Shown: positions 44,513 through 52,968 of the stretch, piece by piece
Layout: every line of letters starts with the position of its first letter
How positions within the stretch are numbered: the stretch's first letter is position 1
From: an uncultured Pseudoxanthomonas sp.
GTDB taxonomy: Bacteria > Pseudomonadota > Gammaproteobacteria > Xanthomonadales > Xanthomonadaceae
Direction: 5' to 3'
Assembly (NCBI GenBank): GCA_946479745.1
Contig: CAMLGZ010000022.1
Coordinates: forward strand, 1 to 64,000
Length of the DNA stretch: 64,000 nt
Notes under the pieces: generated by a model
What the model saw: the letters and a program-made list of their open reading frames with translations, nothing else
Database searches by the model: none
What the model was told of the DNA's origin: nothing
Program-made: the position numbers and the translations under genes

Positions 44513-46873
44513 TCATGCATCCGTGCCAGCCAATAGCCAGCAGCCGAACACTGGGCCGGCGCTGAAGCCGGTTTCCGGCTCGATGCGCACGCGCAAGATC
44601 TTCCCTTTCGTCGTGGCGGCAGGCAACGGGTAGTCGGCATCGACGAAACGGATGCCGCGGTCGCCGTCCAGCACTTCGTCGGCCACCGGATATCCGTTGG
44701 CGAGGATGCGGAAGCGTCGCCGATGCTCGCCTCCCCAGTAGCGCAACCGCAATTTCAACGGACCGGGCCGGCTTTGCAGATCGAATTCGACGAATCCTCC
44801 GCTGCGCGCATCGCGTCCTTTCCGTCGCCGGTACTCGACGCTGTAGGACAGCTCGCTGCGCAGTGCATGCGCCTTTTCCGAAGCCTCTTCGCCCAGTTCG
44901 ATCCGATCAACCGCGTCGGCATCCATTTGCGCCATGGCCTTGGCCTCGGCTGCTTGCCCCGTTTGTTTTCCCCGCCACGCCTGTGGAGGGAGGTGTTCGA
45001 AATAGACCGCGCTGCGCCGGTCGTGCTGTGCATAGTACGGCGCGAAAGCCAACGGTCCCGGATGCACCACCCCGGTCGCCAGATAGCGCCCGGCGACGTC
45101 CTGCGGTGCGAATCCCGCCAGGACATCGCCTTCGGCCACCAGCACCGGATCGACTCGTGTCCCATAGGGTTCTTCCGTAGAACCCAGATCGGCCGCCATC
45201 ACCAACGGACCGCGCATCACCGACACAACCTCCGGATCGTCGCTCTGTTCCAGGCGCAACGGCATCGGCAATTCCAGGGTCAGCATGTCGCCTGCGCGCC
45301 AGCGGCGGCGCAGGCGCGCGTAACCGTCGGCCAATTCTGCGCGGACGGGCTTGCCGTTGAGCGCAAGTCGCCACGACTGCGCCCAGCCGGGGATCCGCAG
45401 CGCAATGCGCTGCGCCGCTTCCGGCGCCGCCGTTATGCGCAGGCGGGTCTCGCCACCCAAAGGCAGGTCGCTGTCCAGCTCCATTTGCAGACCGGAAGGG
45501 CTGTCGTCCAGGCTCGAAGGAATAAAGAGATTGACGAACAAGGTTCCGTCCTTGTCGTCGCGCCAATAGATCGAATCGCCGAACTGGGCGTGGCTCTCCA
45601 TGCCGGAACCGACGCAGCACCAGAAATCGCCGAACGGAGTGGAAAACTCGCGCTTGGCCCCGGCCATCAGCGGCATCATGTAGGCGAACATGCCGGTGCC
45701 CGGATGCTGCTGCGCCATGATGTGGTTGAGCAAAGTGCGTTCGTAGTAGTCGAAATAAGCGGCCCGTGGCGTCCAGCGATACAGGTGCCGGGTCAGCTTC
45801 AGCATGTTGTAGCTGTTGCAGTGCTCGCAGGTCTGTTCGGTGACGAACTTGGAGATCGTATCCGGCGCCTGGAAGTATTCGCGGTCGGCGTTGCCGCCGA
45901 TCACATAGGTATGGTGCGCGGTGACCGTAAGCCAGAAGAAACGCGCAGCCGCCGCGGGCTCTGGATCGCCGGTCAGTTCGAACTGGCGGGCCATGCCGAT
46001 CAGTTTCGGAATCTGTGTGTTGGCGTGCAGCCGGTCGAGTTTGTCCTGCTGCGCGGCCAGCGGGTCCATGACCTCGCGGTGGCGCAGGCGTTTGGCCAAC
46101 CGGAACCAGCGCGGATCGCCGGTGCGGCCATAGAGTTCGGCGAAGGATTCGTTGAGCCCACCGAACTCGCACGACAGCACCCGCTGCATCTGCGCATCGT
46201 CCAGTTGCGCGAACACCGCATCGAGGTAATTGCCCAAACGCACCGCTACCTCGAGCGCATGCGCATTGCCGCAATGCACGTGCGCGTCCAGCAGGCCTGC
46301 GAACAGCTTATGCCAGGTATACAGCGGCGCCCAACTTCCATTCAGGCTGAAGGGCTGAGTTTCGACCCTACCCTGCCTGAGGTCATCGAAGACCGCGCGC
46401 CCGCTTTCGATCTTTCCATCGTGGTTCTTGCGGGTGAAACCGGCCACATAACCATCGGCGGATTGGGCCTGGCACAACGCCAGTTCGGCGACGATGTAAT
46501 CCGCACGCGACAGGCATTCGGTGTCGCCGGTCTGCGCGTGCATCAGCGATAGCGCGCTGAGATAGTGCCCGAGCGTATGCCCGGCAATGGTATCCGCTTC
46601 CCAGCCGCCATAGACGGGTGCCTTCGGCTTCAGCCCGGCGTATTGGCGGAAATTGTGCAGCAGGCGATCCGGCTCCAACTGCAGCATGTAGCGCCGGTTG
46701 GTTTGCAGCGAATCCAGGAACATCGACGGTTTCAGCCGTACGTTGCGTAGCGGGACCGCCCGTGCCCGTTGCGGTACGGATGCGGCCGCTTCGAGCGGGA
46801 AGCCGACGAAGCCGGCCGCCGACGCCATGGCGCTCCAGGCGAGGAAACGCCGTCTCGAAAGGCTGATGGTCAT
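44513..46873 (-). CDS. GH127 beta-L-arabinofuranosidase (DUF1680), Tat-exported
   Basis: The protein has 786 residues from the ATG at 46873. A twin-arginine signal (SRRRFLAW) leads an alpha/alpha-barrel domain of the DUF1680/GH127 family: YGGWEADTIAGHTLGHYLSALS near residue 90, and zinc-site residues E346, C349, C352 and the pair C419-C420 (TEQTCEHC, FWCCVGSGMES). These match the Glu/Cys cluster of HypBA1, where a cysteine is the nucleophile. Beta-sandwich domains follow. HypBA1 releases beta-L-arabinofuranose from hydroxyproline-linked oligosaccharides of extensin. It is the last gene of the minus-strand block, after the TonB receptor; a hairpin lies between them. Confidence 0.9.
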   Translation of the reverse strand: MTISLSRRRFLAWSAMASAAGFVGFPLEAAASVPQRARAVPLRNVRLKPSMFLDSLQTNRRYMLQLEPDRLLHNFRQYAGLKPKAPVYGGWEADTIAGHTLGHYLSALSLMHAQTGDTECLSRADYIVAELALCQAQSADGYVAGFTRKNHDGKIESGRAVFDDLRQGRVETQPFSLNGSWAPLYTWHKLFAGLLDAHVHCGNAHALEVAVRLGNYLDAVFAQLDDAQMQRVLSCEFGGLNESFAELYGRTGDPRWFRLAKRLRHREVMDPLAAQQDKLDRLHANTQIPKLIGMARQFELTGDPEPAAAARFFWLTVTAHHTYVIGGNADREYFQAPDTISKFVTEQTCEHCNSYNMLKLTRHLYRWTPRAAYFDYYERTLLNHIMAQQHPGTGMFAYMMPLMAGAKREFSTPFGDFWCCVGSGMESHAQFGDSIYWRDDKDGTLFVNLFIPSSLDDSPSGLQMELDSDLPLGGETRLRITAAPEAAQRIALRIPGWAQSWRLALNGKPVRAELADGYARLRRRWRAGDMLTLELPMPLRLEQSDDPEVVSVMRGPLVMAADLGSTEEPYGTRVDPVLVAEGDVLAGFAPQDVAGRYLATGVVHPGPLAFAPYYAQHDRRSAVYFEHLPPQAWRGKQTGQAAEAKAMAQMDADAVDRIELGEEASEKAHALRSELSYSVEYRRRKGRDARSGGFVEFDLQSRPGPLKLRLRYWGGEHRRRFRILANGYPVADEVLDGDRGIRFVDADYPLPAATTKGKILRVRIEPETGFSAGPVFGCWLLAGTDA

Positions 46874-46923
46874 GCAGTGAATCCTCGTTTTCCTGCCGAC
46901 AGTGGCAGAAACGCGTGGCAGCA

Positions 46924-46957
46924 GCAAAACGCGAGCCGCCCAAGCGAACGGGCGGCT
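46924..46957 (-). terminator. Intergenic hairpin/attenuator between TonB receptor and GH127 genes
   Basis: AGCCGCCC (46934-46941) pairs with GGGCGGCT (46950-46957), 8-nt loop; on the minus strand CGCGTTTTGC follows. It may partly terminate transcription and set the receptor:enzyme ratio. Confidence 0.5.
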
Positions 46958-46972
46958 TGCGTTGGCGGTGAG

Positions 46973-49903
46973 TCAGAACGTTACCGTGACCCGTGCCCAC
47001 CAGTAGCGGCCGAGCACATCGTAGGTGGTCACGTCGGTATTACCGTTGTTGGCGTTATTGTTGTAGAACAAGGGCGGCTGTTTGTCGCCCAGATTGTCCA
47101 CGCCCACGTCGACGCGGGTATGCCAGTCGCTGAAGTCGTAGCCGCCCTGCAGATTATGGTACGCATACGAGCCGATCCCGCGTTCGACCGCCGGCAGCGC
47201 CGAATCGGCGGAGAGATTCTGCCTTGCGTCGGTGCTGCCGATCGAGGTGTGCCCCACGTAGCGGATACGCCAGGCGGCGCTCCATGGCCCCTGCTTCCAG
47301 GTCAACGTGCCCAGCGCGCGGATGCGCGGGAAATTGCCATAGGAATAGGTGTACTTGCCCGCGCTGTGGATCACCACGGTTCCCGGGTCGGTGGGATCGG
47401 GATTAATGTCGTAACGCGCCACATAGGTGCCGTTGAGGCTTGCGTTGAAGCTGCCCCAGCGCGTATCGGGCAGACGATAGTTCGCGCCGAAATCCACGCC
47501 CTTTGTCCACAACTGGCCCAGGTTCACCGTCGGCTCGCCGATGTAGTAGATGGTGCCGTTGCCGTTGCGGTGGATCAGAGGGCAGAACGCGCTGGCGGAA
47601 TTGGCGTAGCACTGGTTGAGCACGGTCTGTGCCGATACCGTGGCAATGGTGTCCACCAGATTGATGCGCCATACATCGGCGCTCAGCGAAAGTCCTTCCA
47701 GCCACTTCGGGTCGTAGACCACACCGAAATCGTAGGACTTTCCGGTTTCGGGCTTGAGGCCATCGTAGCCGGCCACCAGCGCGCCGGAAGTGCGTCCGGA
47801 AACCTGTGGATCGGCCTGCTGATAGCTGCCGTCCGTCGGCACGTTGGCGCAGGCTACGTCATTGCCGCCGGTATAGCCGTTGCAGGGATCGATGGCAGAA
47901 GCGGCATCGCCGCCGATGCCGGCGTACAGCTCGTTGATATTGGGCGCGCGGAACACCTCCGACACGGTGCCGCGCAGCAGCAGGTTTTCGATCGGTCGCC
48001 ATTCCAGCGCCAGTTTGCTGTTAGTGGTGCTTCCTACCGAATCGTAATCCGAGAAACGCGTGCCGATGGAGAGGTTCAGGGCGTGCGCGAAAGGCTTGTC
48101 GGCCAGCAACGGAATCAAGGTTTCGGCATAGGCCTCCTTCACATTGAAACTGCCGTTCAGCACCGTGGTGCAGAACTCGACAACGCCGCACAGACCTTCC
48201 AGATCGGCCACGGCCAGATCGTCGGTCTTGGTCGAGGTGCTTTCCTTGCGATAGGACAAGCCGACCGCGAGATTGACTGTCCCGGCGGGAAGGTCGAACA
48301 GATTGCCGTTGGCGTTGGCTTCGAACTGCTTGACGGTGTAGGTGCTGGTGCTGATCGGATTGACGACCATCGCTTTCAGCGCCTCCACGGTGGCCGGATC
48401 GTTGGTGTTGAAGATGTCGATCGGAGTGCAGCCGGCTATGGCCGCGCCCGCAGCGCCGCACTTGACTATCCCATCGCTGTCCAGGAAAGAGGGCCCGACG
48501 GCCTGATTGAACGCAGCGTAATTCAGGAAGCCGTTGTTGATCGACTTCTGCCGGACCTGGCCATAGTTGAAATTGGCGTCCCATTGCCAGGAGCTTTCAC
48601 CGAAACCGCCACGCAGGCCGGCGTTGGTCTGCAGATTGTAGGTGTTGTATTCGTACTGGCGATTGCCCAGCGAAACCAGGCGTGTATTGAAAGTGTTGTA
48701 GGTAGTGCCGGTGGCCCGATCGGCGCCGAAATTTATTCCGAAGGGGTTGTAGTAGCTATTTTCCGACACCAGGAAATTGTCGCCGATGGCGAAGATCGGC
48801 ACCGGTGCGATGATCGATGCCGAATGGGTCTTGGTGAAATAGGCGTTGCCGTAGGCTTCGACGTTGTCGGTCAGGCGGAAGCTGCCCAGCACGAAGGCGT
48901 TGGTGCGCTCCTGCGGTGTCTGCAACAGGTTGAAGGGCTGGTAGTTGTAGGAATCCGCCGTGGCGTCGTAGCAATGGTAATCGCCTTGGTCGGTCGGGCC
49001 GCTGCCGGTGGCAGAATCGAGGGTGACGCGCGAGCAACCGGCGCTGGCGGCCAGGGCTGCGGCTTCGGCGGAACCGTCGTTGAAGCTGATCGTACCGAAG
49101 GGAGTCGCCGAAGAGCCTTGTTTAACAGCCTCTCCATTGACCAGATTCAGCGCGTCCTTGGAGAACGCGCGTTGCGCAGCCGATACTTCGTCGATCTTGT
49201 GGTAGGACACGCCACCGACCACACTGGCCCTATCCCAGGCATGTCCGGCGGTGAACGAATAGTTGCGCCGGGTGCCGTCGCCACGCGAAGTCTGACCGAA
49301 GTCGGCGCTGGCCTGCACGCCTTCGAAGCGGTCGCGCAGAATGAAATTGACCACGCCGCCGATGGCGTCGGAGCCGTAGACGGCGGACGCGCCGTCGCCC
49401 AGCACTTCGACGCGCTCGACCATAGCGGCCGGAATGCTGTTGATATCGTTGTAGGCTAGACGCACGCCATTGACCAGCACCAAGGTACGCTTCTCACCCA
49501 GGCCGCGTAGCGAGACCGCGGACGCACCGGTGCCGCCGCCGTTGTTGACGTTGGGGTTGGTGGCGTTGCCGGCGATGGCGGGCAACTCCTGGATCAGATC
49601 GCCCAGCGTCGCCTTGCCGGTGGCCTCGATGGCCTCGCGGCCGATGGTAGTGACCGGATTGGCGGTCTCGGTATCGACGCGACGGATGCGGGAGCCGGTG
49701 ACGGTGACGCTGTCGAGAGTGGTGGCGTCGCCAGCGCTCTCCGCAGTCGGCGTTTCCTGCGCCTGCGCCGAGCAGGTGGCGACTAGTATCAGTGCGACGA
49801 CAATGGCCCGGACCAACGGTGCATGGGGGCGCGGAATGGCCAGGAACGGTGTCCCGCGATGACGACAGCGGGAAGGAGAAAGCATTACTTCGGCGGATCG
49901 CAT
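46973..49903 (-). CDS. TonB-dependent outer-membrane receptor
   Basis: The protein has 976 residues. The ATG at 49903 has a strong ribosome-binding site (GAGGAGA); the frame upstream is longer but unrelated. A signal peptide (LVRAIVVALILVATCSAQAQ) precedes SVTVTGSRIRR, the TonB box region, then the plug (GDLIQELPAI, VSLRGLGEKRTLVLVNGVRLAY, VLGDGASAVYGSDAIGGVVNFI) and a 22-strand barrel ending VTVTF. It takes up a large or scarce nutrient with energy from TonB. By gene order the ligand could be a glycopeptide or arabino-oligosaccharide. It contains no visible sigma-regulatory N-terminal domain. Confidence 0.92.
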   Translation of the reverse strand: MRSAEVMLSPSRCRHRGTPFLAIPRPHAPLVRAIVVALILVATCSAQAQETPTAESAGDATTLDSVTVTGSRIRRVDTETANPVTTIGREAIEATGKATLGDLIQELPAIAGNATNPNVNNGGGTGASAVSLRGLGEKRTLVLVNGVRLAYNDINSIPAAMVERVEVLGDGASAVYGSDAIGGVVNFILRDRFEGVQASADFGQTSRGDGTRRNYSFTAGHAWDRASVVGGVSYHKIDEVSAAQRAFSKDALNLVNGEAVKQGSSATPFGTISFNDGSAEAAALAASAGCSRVTLDSATGSGPTDQGDYHCYDATADSYNYQPFNLLQTPQERTNAFVLGSFRLTDNVEAYGNAYFTKTHSASIIAPVPIFAIGDNFLVSENSYYNPFGINFGADRATGTTYNTFNTRLVSLGNRQYEYNTYNLQTNAGLRGGFGESSWQWDANFNYGQVRQKSINNGFLNYAAFNQAVGPSFLDSDGIVKCGAAGAAIAGCTPIDIFNTNDPATVEALKAMVVNPISTSTYTVKQFEANANGNLFDLPAGTVNLAVGLSYRKESTSTKTDDLAVADLEGLCGVVEFCTTVLNGSFNVKEAYAETLIPLLADKPFAHALNLSIGTRFSDYDSVGSTTNSKLALEWRPIENLLLRGTVSEVFRAPNINELYAGIGGDAASAIDPCNGYTGGNDVACANVPTDGSYQQADPQVSGRTSGALVAGYDGLKPETGKSYDFGVVYDPKWLEGLSLSADVWRINLVDTIATVSAQTVLNQCYANSASAFCPLIHRNGNGTIYYIGEPTVNLGQLWTKGVDFGANYRLPDTRWGSFNASLNGTYVARYDINPDPTDPGTVVIHSAGKYTYSYGNFPRIRALGTLTWKQGPWSAAWRIRYVGHTSIGSTDARQNLSADSALPAVERGIGSYAYHNLQGGYDFSDWHTRVDVGVDNLGDKQPPLFYNNNANNGNTDVTTYDVLGRYWWARVTVTF

Positions 49904-50492
49904 GGGTGTCTCCTCAGACGGAATCGATGGGGGCGGATACGGATTCGTGGGGTAAGAGCGCCCGTGCCGGCTTGCGCCAGCGCAAGAAACGCCTGGATTC
50001 GCCGCGTCTGAACGGGTGACGGCGGCGCGGAAAACCTTTTCGTCTGCTCGCCGGGCACTCGCGCGCGGCCGGACGGGCATTGCCTGATTCACCGGTGGAG
50101 AAAGATGTAGCGCTACGGATCGCTCCGTGCGCTTCCCTGGAGCGTCGCCGGCCGCATCCGGCGCTATCGCCGGTGCCACCGTCCACCAAAAAGCATTTAT
50201 TATTCTGCGTCACCTCCGGCTTTGTTCAGACGCGCGGTTCGCTGAACGGAAACGCGACATCGTGCTCACCGTCTTACACGTCCGCATGTCACGCATGCGT
50301 CATGGATCCGGCCTACCCTCATCCTGCATGCACAATGACCAATGCGTCTTGTCGCAATTGTCGTTTTCGGGTGCGGAATACAGCATGTTTTTATCCGCTG
50401 CCAGCATTGCGGGGCACAGACCTTCCCAGCGGATCGGCCGCTCTTAATGCCGTGGCGGGGCGTTGCGAAAACCTCTCCACACGCAGATTCAT
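49904..50492. other. 589-bp region upstream of the TonB receptor gene
   Basis: No convincing gene is seen. An AT-rich patch at about 50195-50205 (ATTTATTATTC on the plus strand) could be the -10 region of a receptor promoter on the minus strand, giving a leader near 290 nt. A long leader before a receptor gene may hold control elements, but I find no defined riboswitch. Confidence 0.35.
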
Positions 50493-52850
50493 TCAGGCAT
50501 AGGTGGCCTGCACCGCCACGCGCGTTCCAGCGCGCCCCGCGATGTGCAGTGCGTCACTATTTCTTCCGGCTAACGCCACTTCCTTGCCGTCCACCGTGGC
50601 TCCGAGCAGGCGCTTTCCCGCGGGCAAGCGCAAACTGAGCCAGATGCTATCGGGCGCGCCGGATGGCAAGTCGACTTGGCCTTCGATGCGCTGAACCCGC
50701 GCATTGGCGCGCAACTGGAAACCGACCTTGCCCCAGCGCGTGGGCGCACCAGAGATCCCGATGGTCTCGCCGCTGGCCAGCCATTCGCGCGGTACAGCGC
50801 GCGCCAGATGCAGCTGTTCACCGGTACTGTCTTCGAATACCAGCATCCAGCGCAGCAGCAGCGGAATGGTCAACTGCGCCGGCATGCAGAACAGCGGCAT
50901 GCCGCCGGTGATGCCGCTCACCTCGCCCGCCGTCCAACCGCCGCGCGTGTGCACGTGATAGCGGTGGGCGTACAGGAACAGCAGGTATTCCTCGATCCGG
51001 TCCAGGCGCAGTAATTGCTGCGCATAACCGTAGGAAATGAAACCGAGCAGGTCGCGCGCATCCTTGCTCGGCGGCGCGATGTTGGCGACCACACCCAGGC
51101 TGGTGCCGCCGTGACCGCGTACGCAGTCGATCACCAAGTTCGCCAGATCGTCGGGCAACACATCGGCCTGCAACAGTTCGGCATAGACGCGGTGCGGCCA
51201 TCCCTGCTCACTGGGATTTTCCTGCAGCAGCGACTGGCGGAACGTCAGCTTCACGCCCGGCAGCGGGCCGATGTAAGGCGGCTTCAGATCGCGACGGACA
51301 TTGGCACGCAGCGTGCGCTCGGTCTGCGCAGTCAGGCGTTGCGACCGCTGGTTCCAACGCCGCGCGGTCGCCGGTGCGTCCACACCGCCGATATGCGTCC
51401 ACACCGGCGCGATATCGGCCAAGCCGCGCGCGGCCAACGCGCTGTTGGCGTAGTAGGGCTTCCACCACAGCGTGGGATCGGGGAACAGGCAGGCGTCGGA
51501 TTCGTTCCAGCCATGTATCAGGCCGTGGCCCGGCGCATCGGATGGCAGCGCCAGGCTCTGGTCGTGCAATTCTTCCAGGATTTGCGCGGTGGCTTCTATC
51601 TTGCCGCGATGCTTGCGCAGCAGCGGCGCATCGCCGGTGTAGTGCAGATAGCGCGCCATCAGCGACAGGATCAGGCCGAACTGCCCGGTCTCAGGCCCGC
51701 GCATGTTGGGCATGCCGTCGGGCTGCACGAAATCGGTGAAGTAGCCGTCCAGTACCGCCGCGGCCTGGTCGAAGCGGCCCCACTCCAGATTGGCGTACAG
51801 CGAACTGGTGAAGGTGTCCTGGAACCCGTCGTACTCGTTACCGTAATAGTCGCGATCCACCGCACCATACTTGGGATAAGTACCGCCAGGACGCACTACC
51901 AGTTCACGGGCAAAAGCAAAGCGCGCCATGTCGTTCCAGCTCGGATCCGGCAGACTGGCTTCGACGGTGCCGGCAAGCAGGTCCTGCCAGTAACCCGCGA
52001 ACGCCAGCAGCCCGCGATAGAAATCCTCGGCCGTCGCAGCCCCCCGCCGCGGCAGATAATCGGGATAGCTGTGCGTGTACACCGTCTTCAGCGCCTTGCC
52101 GTTCTCCACCAGCACGGTGCGGTGCCAGGTCTGGACGACGAAACGATCCTCGGCGCGTACGTCGGCGAATACCAACAGGTCGTAGTGGCGGTGGGCCGAC
52201 ACCGGCATCACCTTGTGCACCGCCGGCATCCAGCCGCCCAACAGTCCTTCATGCCTGCGCTTGATCAGCGCGACTTCGCCGAGTTGAGCGAAGGCATGCT
52301 CCGGACGCCAGGTGCGGCTGCGTCCATTGGGCAGGATGGGCATGGTATCGACGGCTTCACGCGTACCGACGAAGGTGGTCCAAGGCCAGCGCCCATCATG
52401 ATCCTTGGGATCCAGCAGCGACGCTGGCGGCGGTGCGGCATCGCGCACTTCTTCCGCCGACGGATCGCCGTTCCGCAACAAGTGGTCGGCCAGCAGGTCG
52501 GCGTCGGCCAGCGCCACGTCGGCGAGTTTCATGCCGAAATACGGCGGCTTGTCGCTGGGAAACGCCGCTTCCGTGCGCTTGCCCAGGGTCGCCATGCCAT
52601 CGGCGCAGACGAAACTGATCGCACCGTCCGGCGTACGCAGATCCTCGTACACGGTCCAATCGGCGCCTTCGTCACGGAACGCGCAGACACGGGTGTGGCC
52701 TAGCAGCGCGCCTTCCGTCAAAGGCCGCAGCACGGGCCTGGGCAGCTTCGCAATTGCAGCGGACGCCGCCACGCTATCGGCGGAGAAGCCGACCCCGGCT
52801 ACTGCGGTAGTAGCGGTCAATCCATGCTGCAGAAACCGTCTTCTGTCCAC
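50493..52850 (-). CDS. Six-hairpin (alpha/alpha barrel) glycosidase-like protein, Tat-exported, unassigned family
   Basis: About 785 residues from GTG 52850 (GGGAGC upstream); an alternative GTG lies at 52901. A twin-arginine signal (VDRRRFLQHG) is followed by a beta-rich N-domain to about residue 280. A helical domain follows with paired Trp/Asp/Glu-rich motifs typical of six-hairpin glycosidases (YGNEYDGFQDTFTSSLYANLEWGRF, GWNESDACLF, GWTAGEVSGITGGMPLF). A small C-terminal beta domain closes it. I do not recognise a CAZy family with certainty. Between GH35 and the TonB receptor it probably cleaves another linkage of the same glycan. The activity is inferred from fold and context only. Confidence 0.65.
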   Translation of the reverse strand: MDRRRFLQHGLTATTAVAGVGFSADSVAASAAIAKLPRPVLRPLTEGALLGHTRVCAFRDEGADWTVYEDLRTPDGAISFVCADGMATLGKRTEAAFPSDKPPYFGMKLADVALADADLLADHLLRNGDPSAEEVRDAAPPPASLLDPKDHDGRWPWTTFVGTREAVDTMPILPNGRSRTWRPEHAFAQLGEVALIKRRHEGLLGGWMPAVHKVMPVSAHRHYDLLVFADVRAEDRFVVQTWHRTVLVENGKALKTVYTHSYPDYLPRRGAATAEDFYRGLLAFAGYWQDLLAGTVEASLPDPSWNDMARFAFARELVVRPGGTYPKYGAVDRDYYGNEYDGFQDTFTSSLYANLEWGRFDQAAAVLDGYFTDFVQPDGMPNMRGPETGQFGLILSLMARYLHYTGDAPLLRKHRGKIEATAQILEELHDQSLALPSDAPGHGLIHGWNESDACLFPDPTLWWKPYYANSALAARGLADIAPVWTHIGGVDAPATARRWNQRSQRLTAQTERTLRANVRRDLKPPYIGPLPGVKLTFRQSLLQENPSEQGWPHRVYAELLQADVLPDDLANLVIDCVRGHGGTSLGVVANIAPPSKDARDLLGFISYGYAQQLLRLDRIEEYLLFLYAHRYHVHTRGGWTAGEVSGITGGMPLFCMPAQLTIPLLLRWMLVFEDSTGEQLHLARAVPREWLASGETIGISGAPTRWGKVGFQLRANARVQRIEGQVDLPSGAPDSIWLSLRLPAGKRLLGATVDGKEVALAGRNSDALHIAGRAGTRVAVQATYA

Positions 52851-52968
52851 TCCCACGCTCCCGAACTTCCATCCGATATCCGGCCATGCTGCGGCAAGCA
52901 CCTGGCAGTGTCTTGTTCGCTACCTGGCGCATACGTGCGGAATTCCGCACAGCCAAAAAGACGCTGGA

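Noticed and set aside
46979..49459. Long plus-strand open frame (over 800 codons) antisense to the TonB receptor gene
   Set aside because: It is a codon-bias shadow in GC-rich DNA: no start signal, no domain, and the minus-strand receptor is unmistakable.
49914..50213. 99-codon minus-strand frame upstream of the TonB receptor, as a possible regulator
   Set aside because: Arg-rich, no domain; GTG start with a badly spaced ribosome-binding site. More likely leader DNA.
51015..52703. Plus-strand frame of 562 codons within the six-hairpin glycosidase gene
   Set aside because: Arg/Gln/Val-rich shadow frame without domains; the minus-strand protein has a Tat signal and ordered motifs.
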